DNA of 64,000 bases from NCBI GenBank assembly GCA_965661055.1, contig CBFICS010000004.1, forward strand, positions 1 through 64,000. The letters are read 5' to 3'. The translations under genes were made by a program, and so were the position numbers. The notes under the pieces were generated by a model. The model searched no databases and had not been told where the DNA came from. It was given only the letters and a program-made list of their open reading frames with translations. This document shows, piece after piece, positions 52,379-61,484 of this stretch (position 1 is the stretch's first letter; the number at the start of each line of letters is the position of its first letter). Origin of the DNA: CBFHSF01 sp965661055. Its GTDB lineage: Bacteria > Bacteroidota > Bacteroidia > Flavobacteriales > Schleiferiaceae.

Positions 52379-52412
52379 TTTGGCAGTTTGATATTTAGAA
52401 TTGATACCTTTG
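52379..52412 (+). promoter_or_regulatory. Promoter of uvrA
   Basis: TTTG at 52379-52382, a 22-base spacer and TACCTTTG at 52405-52412, with ATG 24 bases further on. It agrees with the Bacteroidota consensus. Confidence 0.6.
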
Positions 52413-52435
52413 CAACTTCTTGAAAAATGAGATAA

Positions 52436-55231
52436 ATGACCGAAAAAGAACTCGAAAAGTATGATCCACGGAAGTATATTCTAATTAAAGGAGCACGCCT
52501 CCACAATTTAAAGAATATAAATCTGGCCATTCCGCAAAAAAAACTGGTAGTGATTACTGGACTATCAGGTTCAGGTAAGTCCTCTTTGGCTTTTGATACT
52601 CTTTATGCAGAAGGGCAACGTAGATATGTTGAAAGTTTGAGTTCTTACGCCCGCCAATTTCTTGGGAGGCTTGATAAACCGGATGTTGATTGGATCAAAG
52701 GAATCAGTCCGGCGGTGGCCATTGAACAAAAGGTTACCAGCAGGAATCCAAGGTCAACCGTGGGTACAAGCACCGAAATCTATGATTACTTAAAGGTTCT
52801 CTTCGCAAGAATCGGAAAGACCTTCTCCCCTATTTCTGGTGAAGAAGTAAAACGCCACCAAGTAGCGGATGTACTGAAGGGAATTAATGAGTGGGAAGAG
52901 GGCACACGATTTTACCTCACCTCACCGGTACCTTACAATGGCAGGGGTATAAATGAAACTTTAAAAATTCTAGAACAACAAGGGTTTGCTAGAATCCATT
53001 ATAAAGATGAAGTTTTTGTAATCAGTGATTTTGAGGTCACCCCTGATACACTTCCGCAAGATATTTCTTTAGTCATTGATCGTTCTGTAGTAAAAAAAGA
53101 CGATGAAGACAATGATAATAGGTTAGCCGATTCTATTCAAACAGCATTTTTTGAAGGTCATGGTCAAATTAACCTGATTAAGGCGGACCACTCTGATTCA
53201 CAATCATTCAGTAATGTTTTTGAAGCAGACGGAATGGTGTTTGAAGAGCCTTCTTTGCACCTATTTAGTTTTAACAACCCTTACGGAGCTTGTCCTAAAT
53301 GTGAAGGATTCGGTTCAGTAATTGGAATTGATGAGGATTTAATTATTCCAAATCCAAACCTAAGCGTATTTGAAGAGGCTATTGCTCCCTGGAAAGGTGA
53401 GAAAATGTCTGAGTGGAGAGAGCCATTATTGAACAATGCCCATAAATTTGATTTTCCGCTACATAGAGCTTATGCCGATTTAAGCGATGAAGAAAAGAAA
53501 GTCTTATGGGATGGAAATGAGTACTTTAAAGGGATAAACGCCTTTTTTAAATACATTGAATCAAAAAGTTATAAGATTCAATACAGGGTGATGCTTTCTA
53601 GATATAGAGGAAAAACAAAATGTCCATCGTGCAACGGAACGCGTTTGCGAAAAGAAGCCACCTATGTAAAAATCAATGAAAAATCAATTTCTGATTTAGT
53701 TGATCTACCGATTGATAATCTTCAAATGTTTTTTGATAGCTTAACCCTTTCTGAGTACGAGGGAAAAATTGCAAAAAGACTTTTAATAGAGATTAATAAT
53801 CGCTTGTCATACTTGCAAGATGTCGGTTTGGGGTATTTGACATTGAATAGAATTTCAGGAACACTTTCGGGGGGTGAATCTCAAAGAATAAATCTTGCCA
53901 CCTCCTTAGGATCAAGCTTAGTTGGGTCCATGTATATTTTAGATGAACCAAGTATAGGTCTACACCCAAGAGACACCCAACGACTAATAAAAGTGGTCAA
54001 GTCATTAAGAGACCATGGAAATACTGTTATCGTGGTTGAACACGATGAAGAATTCATGAAAGAAGCCGATTACATTATTGATATTGGTCCGGGTGCTGGA
54101 AGACTTGGTGGCGAAGTAGTAGCTCATGGCACCCCAGATGAACTCATTAAAAATAGCCAAGGGTTAACTGCAAAATACCTTCGAGGCGAGATGTTAATTG
54201 AATTGCCAGAAAAAAGAAGGACACAAAAGGAGTTTATCAGGGTTGAAGGGGCCAGAGAAAACAACTTGAAAAACGTAGATATCAATATTCCTCTTAAGAA
54301 CTTTACCGTTGTCACGGGAGTTTCAGGTTCAGGAAAGAGTAGTTTAATCAAAAAGGTTCTCTTTCCGGCCCTAGCGAAAAGGCTTGGGGGTTACGGTGAA
54401 AAAACGGGTAAATTCAAACAACTGTCTGGTGCTATTGAAAAGGTTGAAGCGGTTGAATTTGTTGATCAAAACCCCATCGGTAAATCCTCGAGAAGTAATC
54501 CAGTGACGTACCTCAAGGCATATGATGAGATTAGGGCTTTATTTTCTCAGCAAAACCTATCAAAAATTAGAAACTTCAAACCCAAACACTTCTCATTTAA
54601 TACCGACGGCGGACGTTGTGAAACCTGTAAAGGAGAAGGAGAAGTTACCATAGAAATGCAGTTTATGGCTGATGTCCACCTCTTGTGTGAAAGCTGCAAT
54701 GGTAAAAGGTTTAAAGAGGAAGTATTGGAGGTTCAGTTTTGTGGAAAATCTATTTTTGACATTCTTGAACTAACCGTTAATGAAGCCATTGAGTTTTTTG
54801 AAGAAAATAATCAACAAAAAATTGCCAATAAGATAAAACCCCTGCAAGAGGTTGGATTAGGTTATATTCATCTGGGTCAAAGTTCATCTACCCTTTCGGG
54901 AGGAGAAGCACAAAGGGTTAAACTGGCCAGTTTCCTTGTAAAAGGAAGCAACTCTGAAAAAACACTCTTTATCTTTGACGAACCGACCACCGGTTTGCAT
55001 TATGATGATATTAAAAAACTGCTTAAATCATTTAATGCTTTGATTGATAAAGGCCATTCTGTTTTAGTCATTGAGCACAACACCGACGTTATTAAATGTG
55101 CAGATTGGCTTATTGACTTAGGTCCTGAAGGAGGAGTAAATGGAGGAAATCTACTTTTTGAGGGGAAACCAAATGATATTTTAAAAATTTCAGAATCACA
55201 TACCGCTACAGCGCTTCAAAGTAAACTATAA
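52436..55231 (+). CDS. uvrA: Excinuclease ABC subunit A
   Basis: A 931-residue double ABC ATPase that finds helix-distorting lesions and loads UvrB. First half: Walker A GLSGSGKSSLAFDT, zinc module CPKCEGFGSV and CPSCNGTRL, signature LSGGESQRINLAT, Walker B SMYILDEPSIGLHPRD. Second half: GVSGSGKSSLI, CETCKGEGEV and CESCNGKRF, signature LSGGEAQRVKLAS and FIFDEPTTGLHYDD. The length is normal. It shares one base with the next gene (TAATG). Confidence 0.98.
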   Translation: MTEKELEKYDPRKYILIKGARLHNLKNINLAIPQKKLVVITGLSGSGKSSLAFDTLYAEGQRRYVESLSSYARQFLGRLDKPDVDWIKGISPAVAIEQKVTSRNPRSTVGTSTEIYDYLKVLFARIGKTFSPISGEEVKRHQVADVLKGINEWEEGTRFYLTSPVPYNGRGINETLKILEQQGFARIHYKDEVFVISDFEVTPDTLPQDISLVIDRSVVKKDDEDNDNRLADSIQTAFFEGHGQINLIKADHSDSQSFSNVFEADGMVFEEPSLHLFSFNNPYGACPKCEGFGSVIGIDEDLIIPNPNLSVFEEAIAPWKGEKMSEWREPLLNNAHKFDFPLHRAYADLSDEEKKVLWDGNEYFKGINAFFKYIESKSYKIQYRVMLSRYRGKTKCPSCNGTRLRKEATYVKINEKSISDLVDLPIDNLQMFFDSLTLSEYEGKIAKRLLIEINNRLSYLQDVGLGYLTLNRISGTLSGGESQRINLATSLGSSLVGSMYILDEPSIGLHPRDTQRLIKVVKSLRDHGNTVIVVEHDEEFMKEADYIIDIGPGAGRLGGEVVAHGTPDELIKNSQGLTAKYLRGEMLIELPEKRRTQKEFIRVEGARENNLKNVDINIPLKNFTVVTGVSGSGKSSLIKKVLFPALAKRLGGYGEKTGKFKQLSGAIEKVEAVEFVDQNPIGKSSRSNPVTYLKAYDEIRALFSQQNLSKIRNFKPKHFSFNTDGGRCETCKGEGEVTIEMQFMADVHLLCESCNGKRFKEEVLEVQFCGKSIFDILELTVNEAIEFFEENNQQKIANKIKPLQEVGLGYIHLGQSSSTLSGGEAQRVKLASFLVKGSNSEKTLFIFDEPTTGLHYDDIKKLLKSFNALIDKGHSVLVIEHNTDVIKCADWLIDLGPEGGVNGGNLLFEGKPNDILKISESHTATALQSKL

Positions 55232-55911
55232 TGAGTTTTATTGAATACATTCCGATCATCACCACCCTGTTTTCGGTTTATTTTACAAGAGAAATTTACC
55301 TTCATTATAAAAGTAAAAAAACAGAATACCTAAAATGGTGGACCATCGGGGTTGTCACTTTTGGTTTAGGAACTTTGAGTGAAAGCATAAATGTGTTATT
55401 CGGTTGGCAAGAATGGAATCTTAGATTTTGGTATATTTTAGGAGCGCTTCTTGGCGGATTCCCCTTGGCTCAAGGATCTGTATACCTTTTAATGAAACGC
55501 AAGTTTGCCAATGCTACAACATGGATTTTTTCTATTTTAATTATTGTAGGCGCGATGGCTGCAATTTTATCTCCTGTATCTTCTCCTGATTTATTCGACG
55601 GAAAACTTACCGGTAAGGTTTTTGAATGGAGCTGGGTAAGGTATTTTTCACCATTCATAAATCTTTACGCCTTTATATTCTTAGTTGGGGGTGCCATCTA
55701 TTCAGCATTGAGATATAAAAAATTCCCCGAACACCAAATTAGGTATAAGGGGAATATATTTATTGCTATTGGAGGCTTATTACCTGGTATTGGAGGTACT
55801 TTTACTAGGCTAGGGTATGTAAACGTCTTGTTTGTTACTGAGTTAATAGGACTTCTATTGATTTTTTATGGATACGTCATTATCCGAAATAAAAAGTCAC
55901 AAAAAGTATAG
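55231..55911 (+). CDS. Seven-span membrane protein, unknown function
   Basis: A 226-residue protein of about seven hydrophobic segments (FIEYIPIITTLFSVYFTREI, WWTIGVVTFGLGTLSESINV, FWYILGALLGGFPLAQGSVY, WIFSILIIVGAMAAILSPV, FSPFINLYAFIFLVGGAIY, FIAIGGLLPGIGGTF, VLFVTELIGLLLIFYGYVI). I do not recognise the family. It starts on the last base of uvrA, so it is co-translated with it, which does not establish a DNA-repair role. It ends two bases before the stop of the convergent haem-binding gene. Confidence 0.75.
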   Translation: MSFIEYIPIITTLFSVYFTREIYLHYKSKKTEYLKWWTIGVVTFGLGTLSESINVLFGWQEWNLRFWYILGALLGGFPLAQGSVYLLMKRKFANATTWIFSILIIVGAMAAILSPVSSPDLFDGKLTGKVFEWSWVRYFSPFINLYAFIFLVGGAIYSALRYKKFPEHQIRYKGNIFIAIGGLLPGIGGTFTRLGYVNVLFVTELIGLLLIFYGYVIIRNKKSQKV

Positions 55912-55913
55912 TT

Positions 55914-56369
55914 CTACTTTCTTAAGGAATTGAAAAACGAAATAAGTTCCTGGCGTTGATCAGCTGTTAGGTCGGCTTCGCCATGTAATATTACGTAACT
56001 ATCAAGAGGCATTTCTTCTTTTTCAAGGAGTTCTACACATTCTTCTAGTTTGTGATCAGCTTTTTTTTCTGAGTATTCGCCAAAGGTTGAGAAGTTCAAT
56101 TCTTCTCTCCCCTCTTCTACATGCTCTTCAATATAAAAAGAGACCGGAGCAACATAGCTATACCAAGGGTGTACGGTTTCATTAGAATGACAATCATAAC
56201 AAGCCATTTTCACTAAGTTCATAGTTGACTCTGAAGCCTCTACAACACTGAAAAACTCGATAGACTCATCTACCTTTGGATTGTCATGGTTTACTGGAAC
56301 TAATTGCAACAATGCAAATACCACTACGGCAATTATTAAGGCTAACTTTACTATTCTCTTTATCATCAT
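55914..56369 (-). CDS. Haem-binding-domain protein (cytochrome-like)
   Basis: A 151-residue protein with an N-terminal membrane helix or signal anchor (IVKLALIIAVVVFALLQLV) and a CxxCH haem motif in KMACYDCHSNETVHPWYSYV. The shape, one CYDCHSN followed by PWYSYVAPVSF, fits the short haem-binding domain family (haem_bd) common in Bacteroidota. The haem would be covalently bound in the periplasm. The partner is unknown. It is divergent from the DUF3078 gene. Confidence 0.88.
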   Translation of the reverse strand: MMIKRIVKLALIIAVVVFALLQLVPVNHDNPKVDESIEFFSVVEASESTMNLVKMACYDCHSNETVHPWYSYVAPVSFYIEEHVEEGREELNFSTFGEYSEKKADHKLEECVELLEKEEMPLDSYVILHGEADLTADQRQELISFFNSLRK

Positions 56370-56483
56370 TTGTTATTTTCATTTGCAAATAAACAAATCT
56401 TTTCATCACTATTAGGAATCATTTTAAATAACTAATGTAAGAAAGTTCTAACAACTTTATTTTCAGAAATTAGTAATCAAGTT

Positions 56484-56491
56484 ATCTTTGA
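56484..56491 (+). promoter_or_regulatory. -7 element TATCTTTG upstream of the DUF3078 gene
   Basis: TATCTTTG matches TAnnTTTG and lies 16 bases before the ATG at 56508. No clear TTTG is visible upstream. Confidence 0.5.
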
Positions 56492-56507
56492 ACAAAATTC
56501 ATCAACT

Positions 56508-57431
56508 ATGAAAAAAGTATTATTCTTTTTGTTTTTTATCGCAACCTCTTTACAGGTTCTGGCTCAAGAACCAGATTCTACTTTGGGCTGGAAATACAAT
56601 GGGTTATTTAGCCTATCAGTAAACCAACTAGCGCTTGACAATTGGAATGCCGGTGGTGATCCAAACATTACAGGCACCCTAGTAATAAAATTAGGTGCTG
56701 ATCAAAAAAGTGAGCACCATACTTGGTCAAACTTATTTGAAACCAACTTGGGTTTGATTGACAAAAGTGGATCTAGAACCGAAAAAACAGAAGACCGATT
56801 AGAATTCACTACCAGATACGATCAAAACCTTTTTAAAAATAAATATTGGTCTCTTTCTGCACTAGGAAACTTTAAGACTCAATATTTACCAGGCTACACC
56901 GATGAAAGAACTTTAGAATCAGACTGGTTTTCTCCGGCCTATACCATTGCGGGTTTAGGTTTTACTTATAAGCCGGATAATTATTTTACGGCCTACCTTT
57001 CACCCATAACAAACAAAACAACCTTTGTTTTTAATGATAGCTTAGCCAATCTTGGAGAATTTGGAATGGAGGCTGCTACTTATGATACCTTAGGAAATCT
57101 CTTGACCAAAGGAACCAACTACAGATATGAAATGGGTGCATATTTAAACCTAAGGTACCAAAGACAATGGTTAAAAGAAAAATATTCTTTAGTATCAAAA
57201 TTGGAATTATACTCTAACTACCTAGACAGACCCGAAAATATTGATATCAACTGGGAAACTGTGTTTTTAGCAAAAGTAAATAAGTGGTTAACCCTGAACT
57301 TTGTGGTTCACTTAATATATGACCATGACATTTCAGTAAGAGATTCTAATGGAGATGGAATAAAAAATGCTCCTGGATTACAGTTTAAAGAAGGCTTTGG
57401 CGTGGGCCTTTCTTACACCTTTTCAAAGTAA
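56508..57431 (+). CDS. DUF3078 outer-membrane protein
   Basis: A 307-residue protein. Signal peptide KVLFFLFFIATSLQVLAQ is followed by GWKYNGLFSLSVNQLALDNW and NAGGDPNITGTL, the start typical of DUF3078 proteins in Bacteroidota. Alternating strands run to a terminal strand GFGVGLSYTFSK, an outer-membrane barrel pattern. Function of the family is unknown. It is alone, with a -7 element just upstream and no terminator apparent downstream. Confidence 0.88.
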   Translation: MKKVLFFLFFIATSLQVLAQEPDSTLGWKYNGLFSLSVNQLALDNWNAGGDPNITGTLVIKLGADQKSEHHTWSNLFETNLGLIDKSGSRTEKTEDRLEFTTRYDQNLFKNKYWSLSALGNFKTQYLPGYTDERTLESDWFSPAYTIAGLGFTYKPDNYFTAYLSPITNKTTFVFNDSLANLGEFGMEAATYDTLGNLLTKGTNYRYEMGAYLNLRYQRQWLKEKYSLVSKLELYSNYLDRPENIDINWETVFLAKVNKWLTLNFVVHLIYDHDISVRDSNGDGIKNAPGLQFKEGFGVGLSYTFSK

Positions 57432-57793
57432 TTAATAAAATATATTAAAAATCCACAGTTCAAGGATATCAGGTATAAGTTGGGATATAAGCATTGGTTG
57501 ACATTGCCAATTTCTCACATAATGTGTTACAATCATCATTTTCAGACTTTGTCAATTTGGCTTATCAGAAAGGAATAATTCTAGGAATAAAAGCATAGCC
57601 AAAAGATTATACAGCTTTTTGTTTTTTCCGTTCTAAAGGAGTTTAATGAAGAACTGACTCTTATAAAAAGTAAGAAAGCACCATGTTTATTTTTGGAAAA
57701 ATAAACCAACAATAATCGGGCGTAAGCCCTAAAGAAAAGGCTAACTTTTAGAATAGGGTTTTATATTAGGAAGCTTGTTTCGCAATTCAGGGC
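57432..57793. other. Gene-free stretch of 362 bases
   Basis: No start-to-stop frame of useful length. One frame on the plus strand reads ALVDIANFSHNVLQSSFSDF and 15 more residues to a stop near 57588, but it has no upstream start and resembles nothing I know. GTAAGCCCT (57723-57731) and AGGGCTTAC (57788-57796) form a nine-base inverted repeat 56 bases apart, the right arm in the stop region of the methyltransferase gene. No promoter motif was clear. Confidence 0.5.
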
Positions 57794-58570
57794 TTACTTT
57801 TTCTTTCTTTGACGAACGCCTTCAAAAACGATAATTGCGGTTGCAACACTAACATTCATAGAATCTACTTTTCCAGCCATGGGTATGATAGCCCTATGTG
57901 ATGAATTATCTACCCAAAACCTTGATACCCCATGAGCTTCTGAGCCTAATACAAATGCAGTAGGCACTGAATAATCAATTTCGTCATAAGGTTGAGAGGC
58001 CTCTAGCCAAGTGGTAATAATCTGAACATTGTTCTTCATTAAGAATTCATGGGCTTCTTCTGAAGTGGCTTGCGCAATAGGCACAGAGAAAAGCGAACCC
58101 AAACTATTCCTTGCCACATTTGGATTAAAAATATCGGTAGTTGAATCTACTACCAATACGCCTTCAACCCCAGCCGCATCAGCAGTTCGTAAAATAGCTC
58201 CTAAATTTCCTGGCTTCTCAACTCCTTCTATTACAATTAAAAGTGGATTTTCTGATAGTTTCAAAGTCTCTAAAGAGGTTTGAGGCTCTGGAAAAATCCC
58301 AATCACTTCACCTCTGCGGCCACGAATGGCTAACTTTTCCATAAGTGATCCTTCTAATATCCACTCTTCAAAGTTTTGGTCGTTAAGTGTTGACCATTCT
58401 CCGTCGTGTACAACAATTTTTGGCGACCACCCTGCAGCAATGGCTAATCCTACTTCTTTGACTCCTTCTACTAAAACCAGTCCCTCAGATTTTCTGACAC
58501 GACTTTTTTGTTGAAGCTGCATCAACCATTTTACACGAGGATTCTTTGAACTTTCAAGATATAACGGCAT
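57794..58570 (-). CDS. TrmH-family RNA 2'-O-methyltransferase
   Basis: A 258-residue SPOUT enzyme. KNPRVKWLMQLQQKSRVRK and GLVLVEGVKEVGLAI form the N-terminal substrate domain. The knot has IEGVEKPGNLGAILRTADAAG, FVLGSEAHGVSRFW and DSMNVSVATAIIVFEGVRQR, the SpoU motifs with the Arg of motif 1 and the Asn of motif 3. It methylates ribose of an rRNA or tRNA; the target is not known. It is distinct from rlmB at 27.6 kb (different N-terminal domain). Confidence 0.93.
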   Translation of the reverse strand: MPLYLESSKNPRVKWLMQLQQKSRVRKSEGLVLVEGVKEVGLAIAAGWSPKIVVHDGEWSTLNDQNFEEWILEGSLMEKLAIRGRRGEVIGIFPEPQTSLETLKLSENPLLIVIEGVEKPGNLGAILRTADAAGVEGVLVVDSTTDIFNPNVARNSLGSLFSVPIAQATSEEAHEFLMKNNVQIITTWLEASQPYDEIDYSVPTAFVLGSEAHGVSRFWVDNSSHRAIIPMAGKVDSMNVSVATAIIVFEGVRQRKKK

Positions 58571-58589
58571 CTTGTGTATTTTTACCCAA

Positions 58590-59957
58590 ATGAAATCAAT
58601 TCTTTTTAAAACTGCTATTCCTTCAGCAATAATTTTATTGCCATGGTTTCTATTTGTTTTTGGACTTCCCCTTTGGGTTACCCTTTCAGCTACCCCTGTT
58701 TCAGTTTGGGGCCTTTACAAATACAACCCACAAATAGCCAAGGAGTCTTTACCTTTTTTAACAATCTTATTTTTAGGACTTTGCTGGCAGGCAGTTTATT
58801 TTTCAATAAAAGCCGATACCTCAACCGATATATTTAGGGGAGTTTATGAAAACCCTGTAGCCCCTTTGTACGGAAAAATTCAAATACTAAGACCTTGGAT
58901 GTTACTATTGATTCTAGTAGTTCTCCCATTATTTTTGAGTGAAAAAATCAAAAACAATTGGGTGTTTTTTTCCGTGGGGACACTACTATTATTGGCCATC
59001 AACTACTCAGATGGCCCCCGTAGAATTGAAAAATTCAAGTCGCACATAGAAACTTTTACCGAAGGCCGATCTATTTACCCTGAAACGGTAGACTGGTCAA
59101 CATACAAAGAAAAGATGGGGCAATTAGGTGTACACAACGATCATTACCCTCCCTTACCCTTAACCCTTTTAAATCTATTCGGCACAAAGGCAACTTTGTT
59201 TTCTATTTTCATGATAGCTTGTTCCTTGCTGTGTATGAAACTATTAAAAACCTGGCTCGGTCCAGAAATAGCTTTAACCCTACCTCCTCTGTTGTTTTTC
59301 ACAACCTATACTTGGGTTCCAATTCACCTTCTAGTTATACTATCAATTATTCTAGCTTCGAAAAGCAAAAATCAATGGATACAGACACTTATTCCAGGAA
59401 TTCTCTTAGGAGGGTATGCGTTTTTTAGCTTTGGTGTGTTGGTAGTTTCTGCACTATTTTTCGTATTTCAATGGGGTAATAAACCTAACGCAAAAACATT
59501 AAAAACTCTAGCTCTACAAGGCAGTATAGCAACCATCTTCGTATTGGTAATTTCATTTTTCACTCAATACAATTACTTAGAAGCCTTTGATAAAGCAAGA
59601 CATCTTAATGACCAATTGCTCAACCAGCCCACTTACTACTTTCCCGTTATTCAAGGTATTTATAGGTCTTTCGGTAACCTGCTTTCCTTCTTTTTTGTCC
59701 TGGGTCCCTTGGTAGTATATTCTTTTTTCCGCTTTCGCGGGAAGGTTCTATGGATGCCGCTTTTAGCCTTGGTGGCCATGGCGTTTTCAGGGCTCTTTTA
59801 TATGGAAACCGAAAGGGTATGGGTGTTTTTTATTCCCTTTCTTTTTTTCTCAGGGGCTTTGAAAAAACCAATACCCTTGTACCTTTACACCTCTCAAATA
59901 ATATTCATCATCCTTATAGAGACAAAAATTGATTTGTCCTTTGGAGCATTTTACTAG
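58590..59957 (+). CDS. Polytopic membrane protein, possible glycosyltransferase
   Basis: A 455-residue protein with ten or more hydrophobic helices. A periplasmic loop between helices has GQLGVHNDHYPPLPLTLLNL, close in flavour to the PPLxxLL motif of GT-C mannosyltransferases and PIG-type proteins, but I see no clear DD or ED catalytic pair in the first loop. So a GT-C type sugar transferase is possible rather than shown. I chose ATG 58590; an in-frame TTG at 58572 lies in the divergent spacer. It contains one copy of the palindromic repeat (FRFRGK) and is followed three bases later by the SUI1 gene. Confidence 0.75.
   Translation: MKSILFKTAIPSAIILLPWFLFVFGLPLWVTLSATPVSVWGLYKYNPQIAKESLPFLTILFLGLCWQAVYFSIKADTSTDIFRGVYENPVAPLYGKIQILRPWMLLLILVVLPLFLSEKIKNNWVFFSVGTLLLLAINYSDGPRRIEKFKSHIETFTEGRSIYPETVDWSTYKEKMGQLGVHNDHYPPLPLTLLNLFGTKATLFSIFMIACSLLCMKLLKTWLGPEIALTLPPLLFFTTYTWVPIHLLVILSIILASKSKNQWIQTLIPGILLGGYAFFSFGVLVVSALFFVFQWGNKPNAKTLKTLALQGSIATIFVLVISFFTQYNYLEAFDKARHLNDQLLNQPTYYFPVIQGIYRSFGNLLSFFFVLGPLVVYSFFRFRGKVLWMPLLALVAMAFSGLFYMETERVWVFFIPFLFFSGALKKPIPLYLYTSQIIFIILIETKIDLSFGAFY
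59729..59742 (+). repeat. Dispersed palindromic repeat, copy 4 (in coding sequence)
   Basis: CCGCTTTCGCGGGA, translated as F-R-F-R-G-K near the end of the membrane protein gene. Same orientation as copies 1 and 3. Confidence 0.7.
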
Positions 59958-59960
59958 GTT

Positions 59961-60314
59961 ATGGCTAAGAAATCAAAAAAGATAAAAACTTCCGATGAAG
60001 GTGGATTTGTATTCTCTACCAATGATGATTTTGATTTTTCATCCCACGAAAGTGGTCACACATTAGAAAACCAAGACCAAGAGCTTACCGTACACCTAGA
60101 AAAGAAAGGCCGTGGAGGTAAAACGGCTGTGGTTATTAAGGGTTTTGTGGGTAAAGACAGTGATTTAGCAAATTTAGGAAGAGCACTTAAACAACATTGT
60201 GGGGTTGGCGGTAGCGTAAAAGATGGTGAAATTATTATTCAAGGGAACCCACGAGACAAAATCATGGATTACCTTAAAAACAATGGGTATAACGCAAAAC
60301 GAGTGGGCGGTTAA
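59961..60314 (+). CDS. SUI1-family translation factor (YciH type)
   Basis: A 117-residue protein with a disordered acidic front (GGFVFSTNDDFDFSS) and one SUI1/eIF1 domain: LTVHLEKKGRGGKTAVVIKG, GRALKQHCGVGGSVKDGEII and QGNPRDKIMDYL. Bacterial SUI1 proteins (YciH in E. coli) resemble eukaryotic eIF1 and can influence initiation fidelity; they are accessory. It lies three bases after the membrane protein gene and overlaps convergent bshA by four bases. Confidence 0.94.
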   Translation: MAKKSKKIKTSDEGGFVFSTNDDFDFSSHESGHTLENQDQELTVHLEKKGRGGKTAVVIKGFVGKDSDLANLGRALKQHCGVGGSVKDGEIIIQGNPRDKIMDYLKNNGYNAKRVGG

Positions 60315-61426
60315 ATAGCCAACGCCCTTTGGTACAGCTCTTCATACTGCGGACCAATATTTATGATACTAAATTCTTTAGCTTGTTGGTAGGCACCTTC
60401 AATGAATTTTCGAGATTCATCCTGAAGAATTTCTATTGATCTTTTTGCCATTTCTTCCACATCACCCACATTGGCTGTATAACCCGTTAAACCATTAAGG
60501 TTTACCTCTGGCAAGCCTCCTGTATTACTAGAAACTACAGGCACCTTGGCAGCCATGGCTTCTAATGCTGCTAATCCAAAACTCTCAGTTTCTGAGGGAA
60601 GAATAAACAGGTCACTTAAACATAAAATGCGGTGTACCTCGGTTGTTTTCCCTAAGAATATTACATTCTTTTCAATACCTAAATCTTGAATTTGCTGTTC
60701 AGCCTTACCCCTTTCAGGACCATCACCTATTAATACCAGTTTAGAGTTCACCGATTTTTGAACTTTCTCAAATATTGAGATTACATCTTGGGTGCGCTTT
60801 ACCGGTCTAAAGTTAGAGATGTGGGTAATGAGTTTTTGTCCTTCGTCGGCCAACTGAGCTTTTGAACAGTTGTTTTCGCCTTCATAAAGAGAAAGGTCTA
60901 CAAAGTTTGGAATAACCTCTATCGGACGGGTAATTCCAAAAAAGTCTTGGGTGTCTTGGCGTAAACTTTCTGATACGGTTGTCACCAAATCAGAATGGTT
61001 AATACTAAAAGTAACCGCAGGTTTATAAGACGGATTTTTACCGACCAGTGTAATGTCAGTTCCGTGCAAGGTGGTAACAATAGGAATATTAATCCCCTTG
61101 TCCTTTAAAATCAATTTTGCCGTATAGGCAGCATATGCATGGGGTATGGCGTAATGAACGTGAAGCAAATCAATTTTTTCTCGCAATACGGTGTCAACCA
61201 TTGCACTAGAAAGTGCCAATTCATAGGGTTGATATTTGAATAGCGGATAATCATGAACATTTACCTCGTGGTAGTAAATATTCTTTTCAAGAATGTCTAA
61301 CCTTACGGGTTGATTGTAGGTAATAAAGTGAACTTTATGCCCTTTTTTTGCAAGGTAATGGCCCAACTCTGTAGCCACAACTCCTGATCCACCAAAGGTT
61401 GGATAACAGACAATCCCAATATTCAT
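60311..61426 (-). CDS. bshA: N-acetyl-alpha-D-glucosaminyl L-malate synthase (bacillithiol)
   Basis: A 371-residue GT4-family glycosyltransferase that joins UDP-GlcNAc and L-malate, the first step of bacillithiol synthesis. The start IGIVCYPTFGGSGVVATELG is the BshA signature. HVHYAIPHAYAAY and TTLHGTDITLVG follow, then the donor site SNFRPVKRTQD and PSETESFGLAALEAMA (E-x7-E motif). ytxJ at 22 kb belongs to the same thiol system; bshB and bshC are not in the window. Confidence 0.95.
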   Translation of the reverse strand: MNIGIVCYPTFGGSGVVATELGHYLAKKGHKVHFITYNQPVRLDILEKNIYYHEVNVHDYPLFKYQPYELALSSAMVDTVLREKIDLLHVHYAIPHAYAAYTAKLILKDKGINIPIVTTLHGTDITLVGKNPSYKPAVTFSINHSDLVTTVSESLRQDTQDFFGITRPIEVIPNFVDLSLYEGENNCSKAQLADEGQKLITHISNFRPVKRTQDVISIFEKVQKSVNSKLVLIGDGPERGKAEQQIQDLGIEKNVIFLGKTTEVHRILCLSDLFILPSETESFGLAALEAMAAKVPVVSSNTGGLPEVNLNGLTGYTANVGDVEEMAKRSIEILQDESRKFIEGAYQQAKEFSIINIGPQYEELYQRALAI

Positions 61427-61484
61427 TATTGTACTATTAAGGTTTTTGAATAAACTCTAAACTTTACATAAGGTTTTGTAAAAG

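Noticed and set aside
56381..56390. ATTTGCAAAT palindrome between the haem-binding and DUF3078 genes as an operator
   Set aside because: A single AT-rich 10-base palindrome in AT-rich DNA is expected by chance; no second copy at the other promoters.
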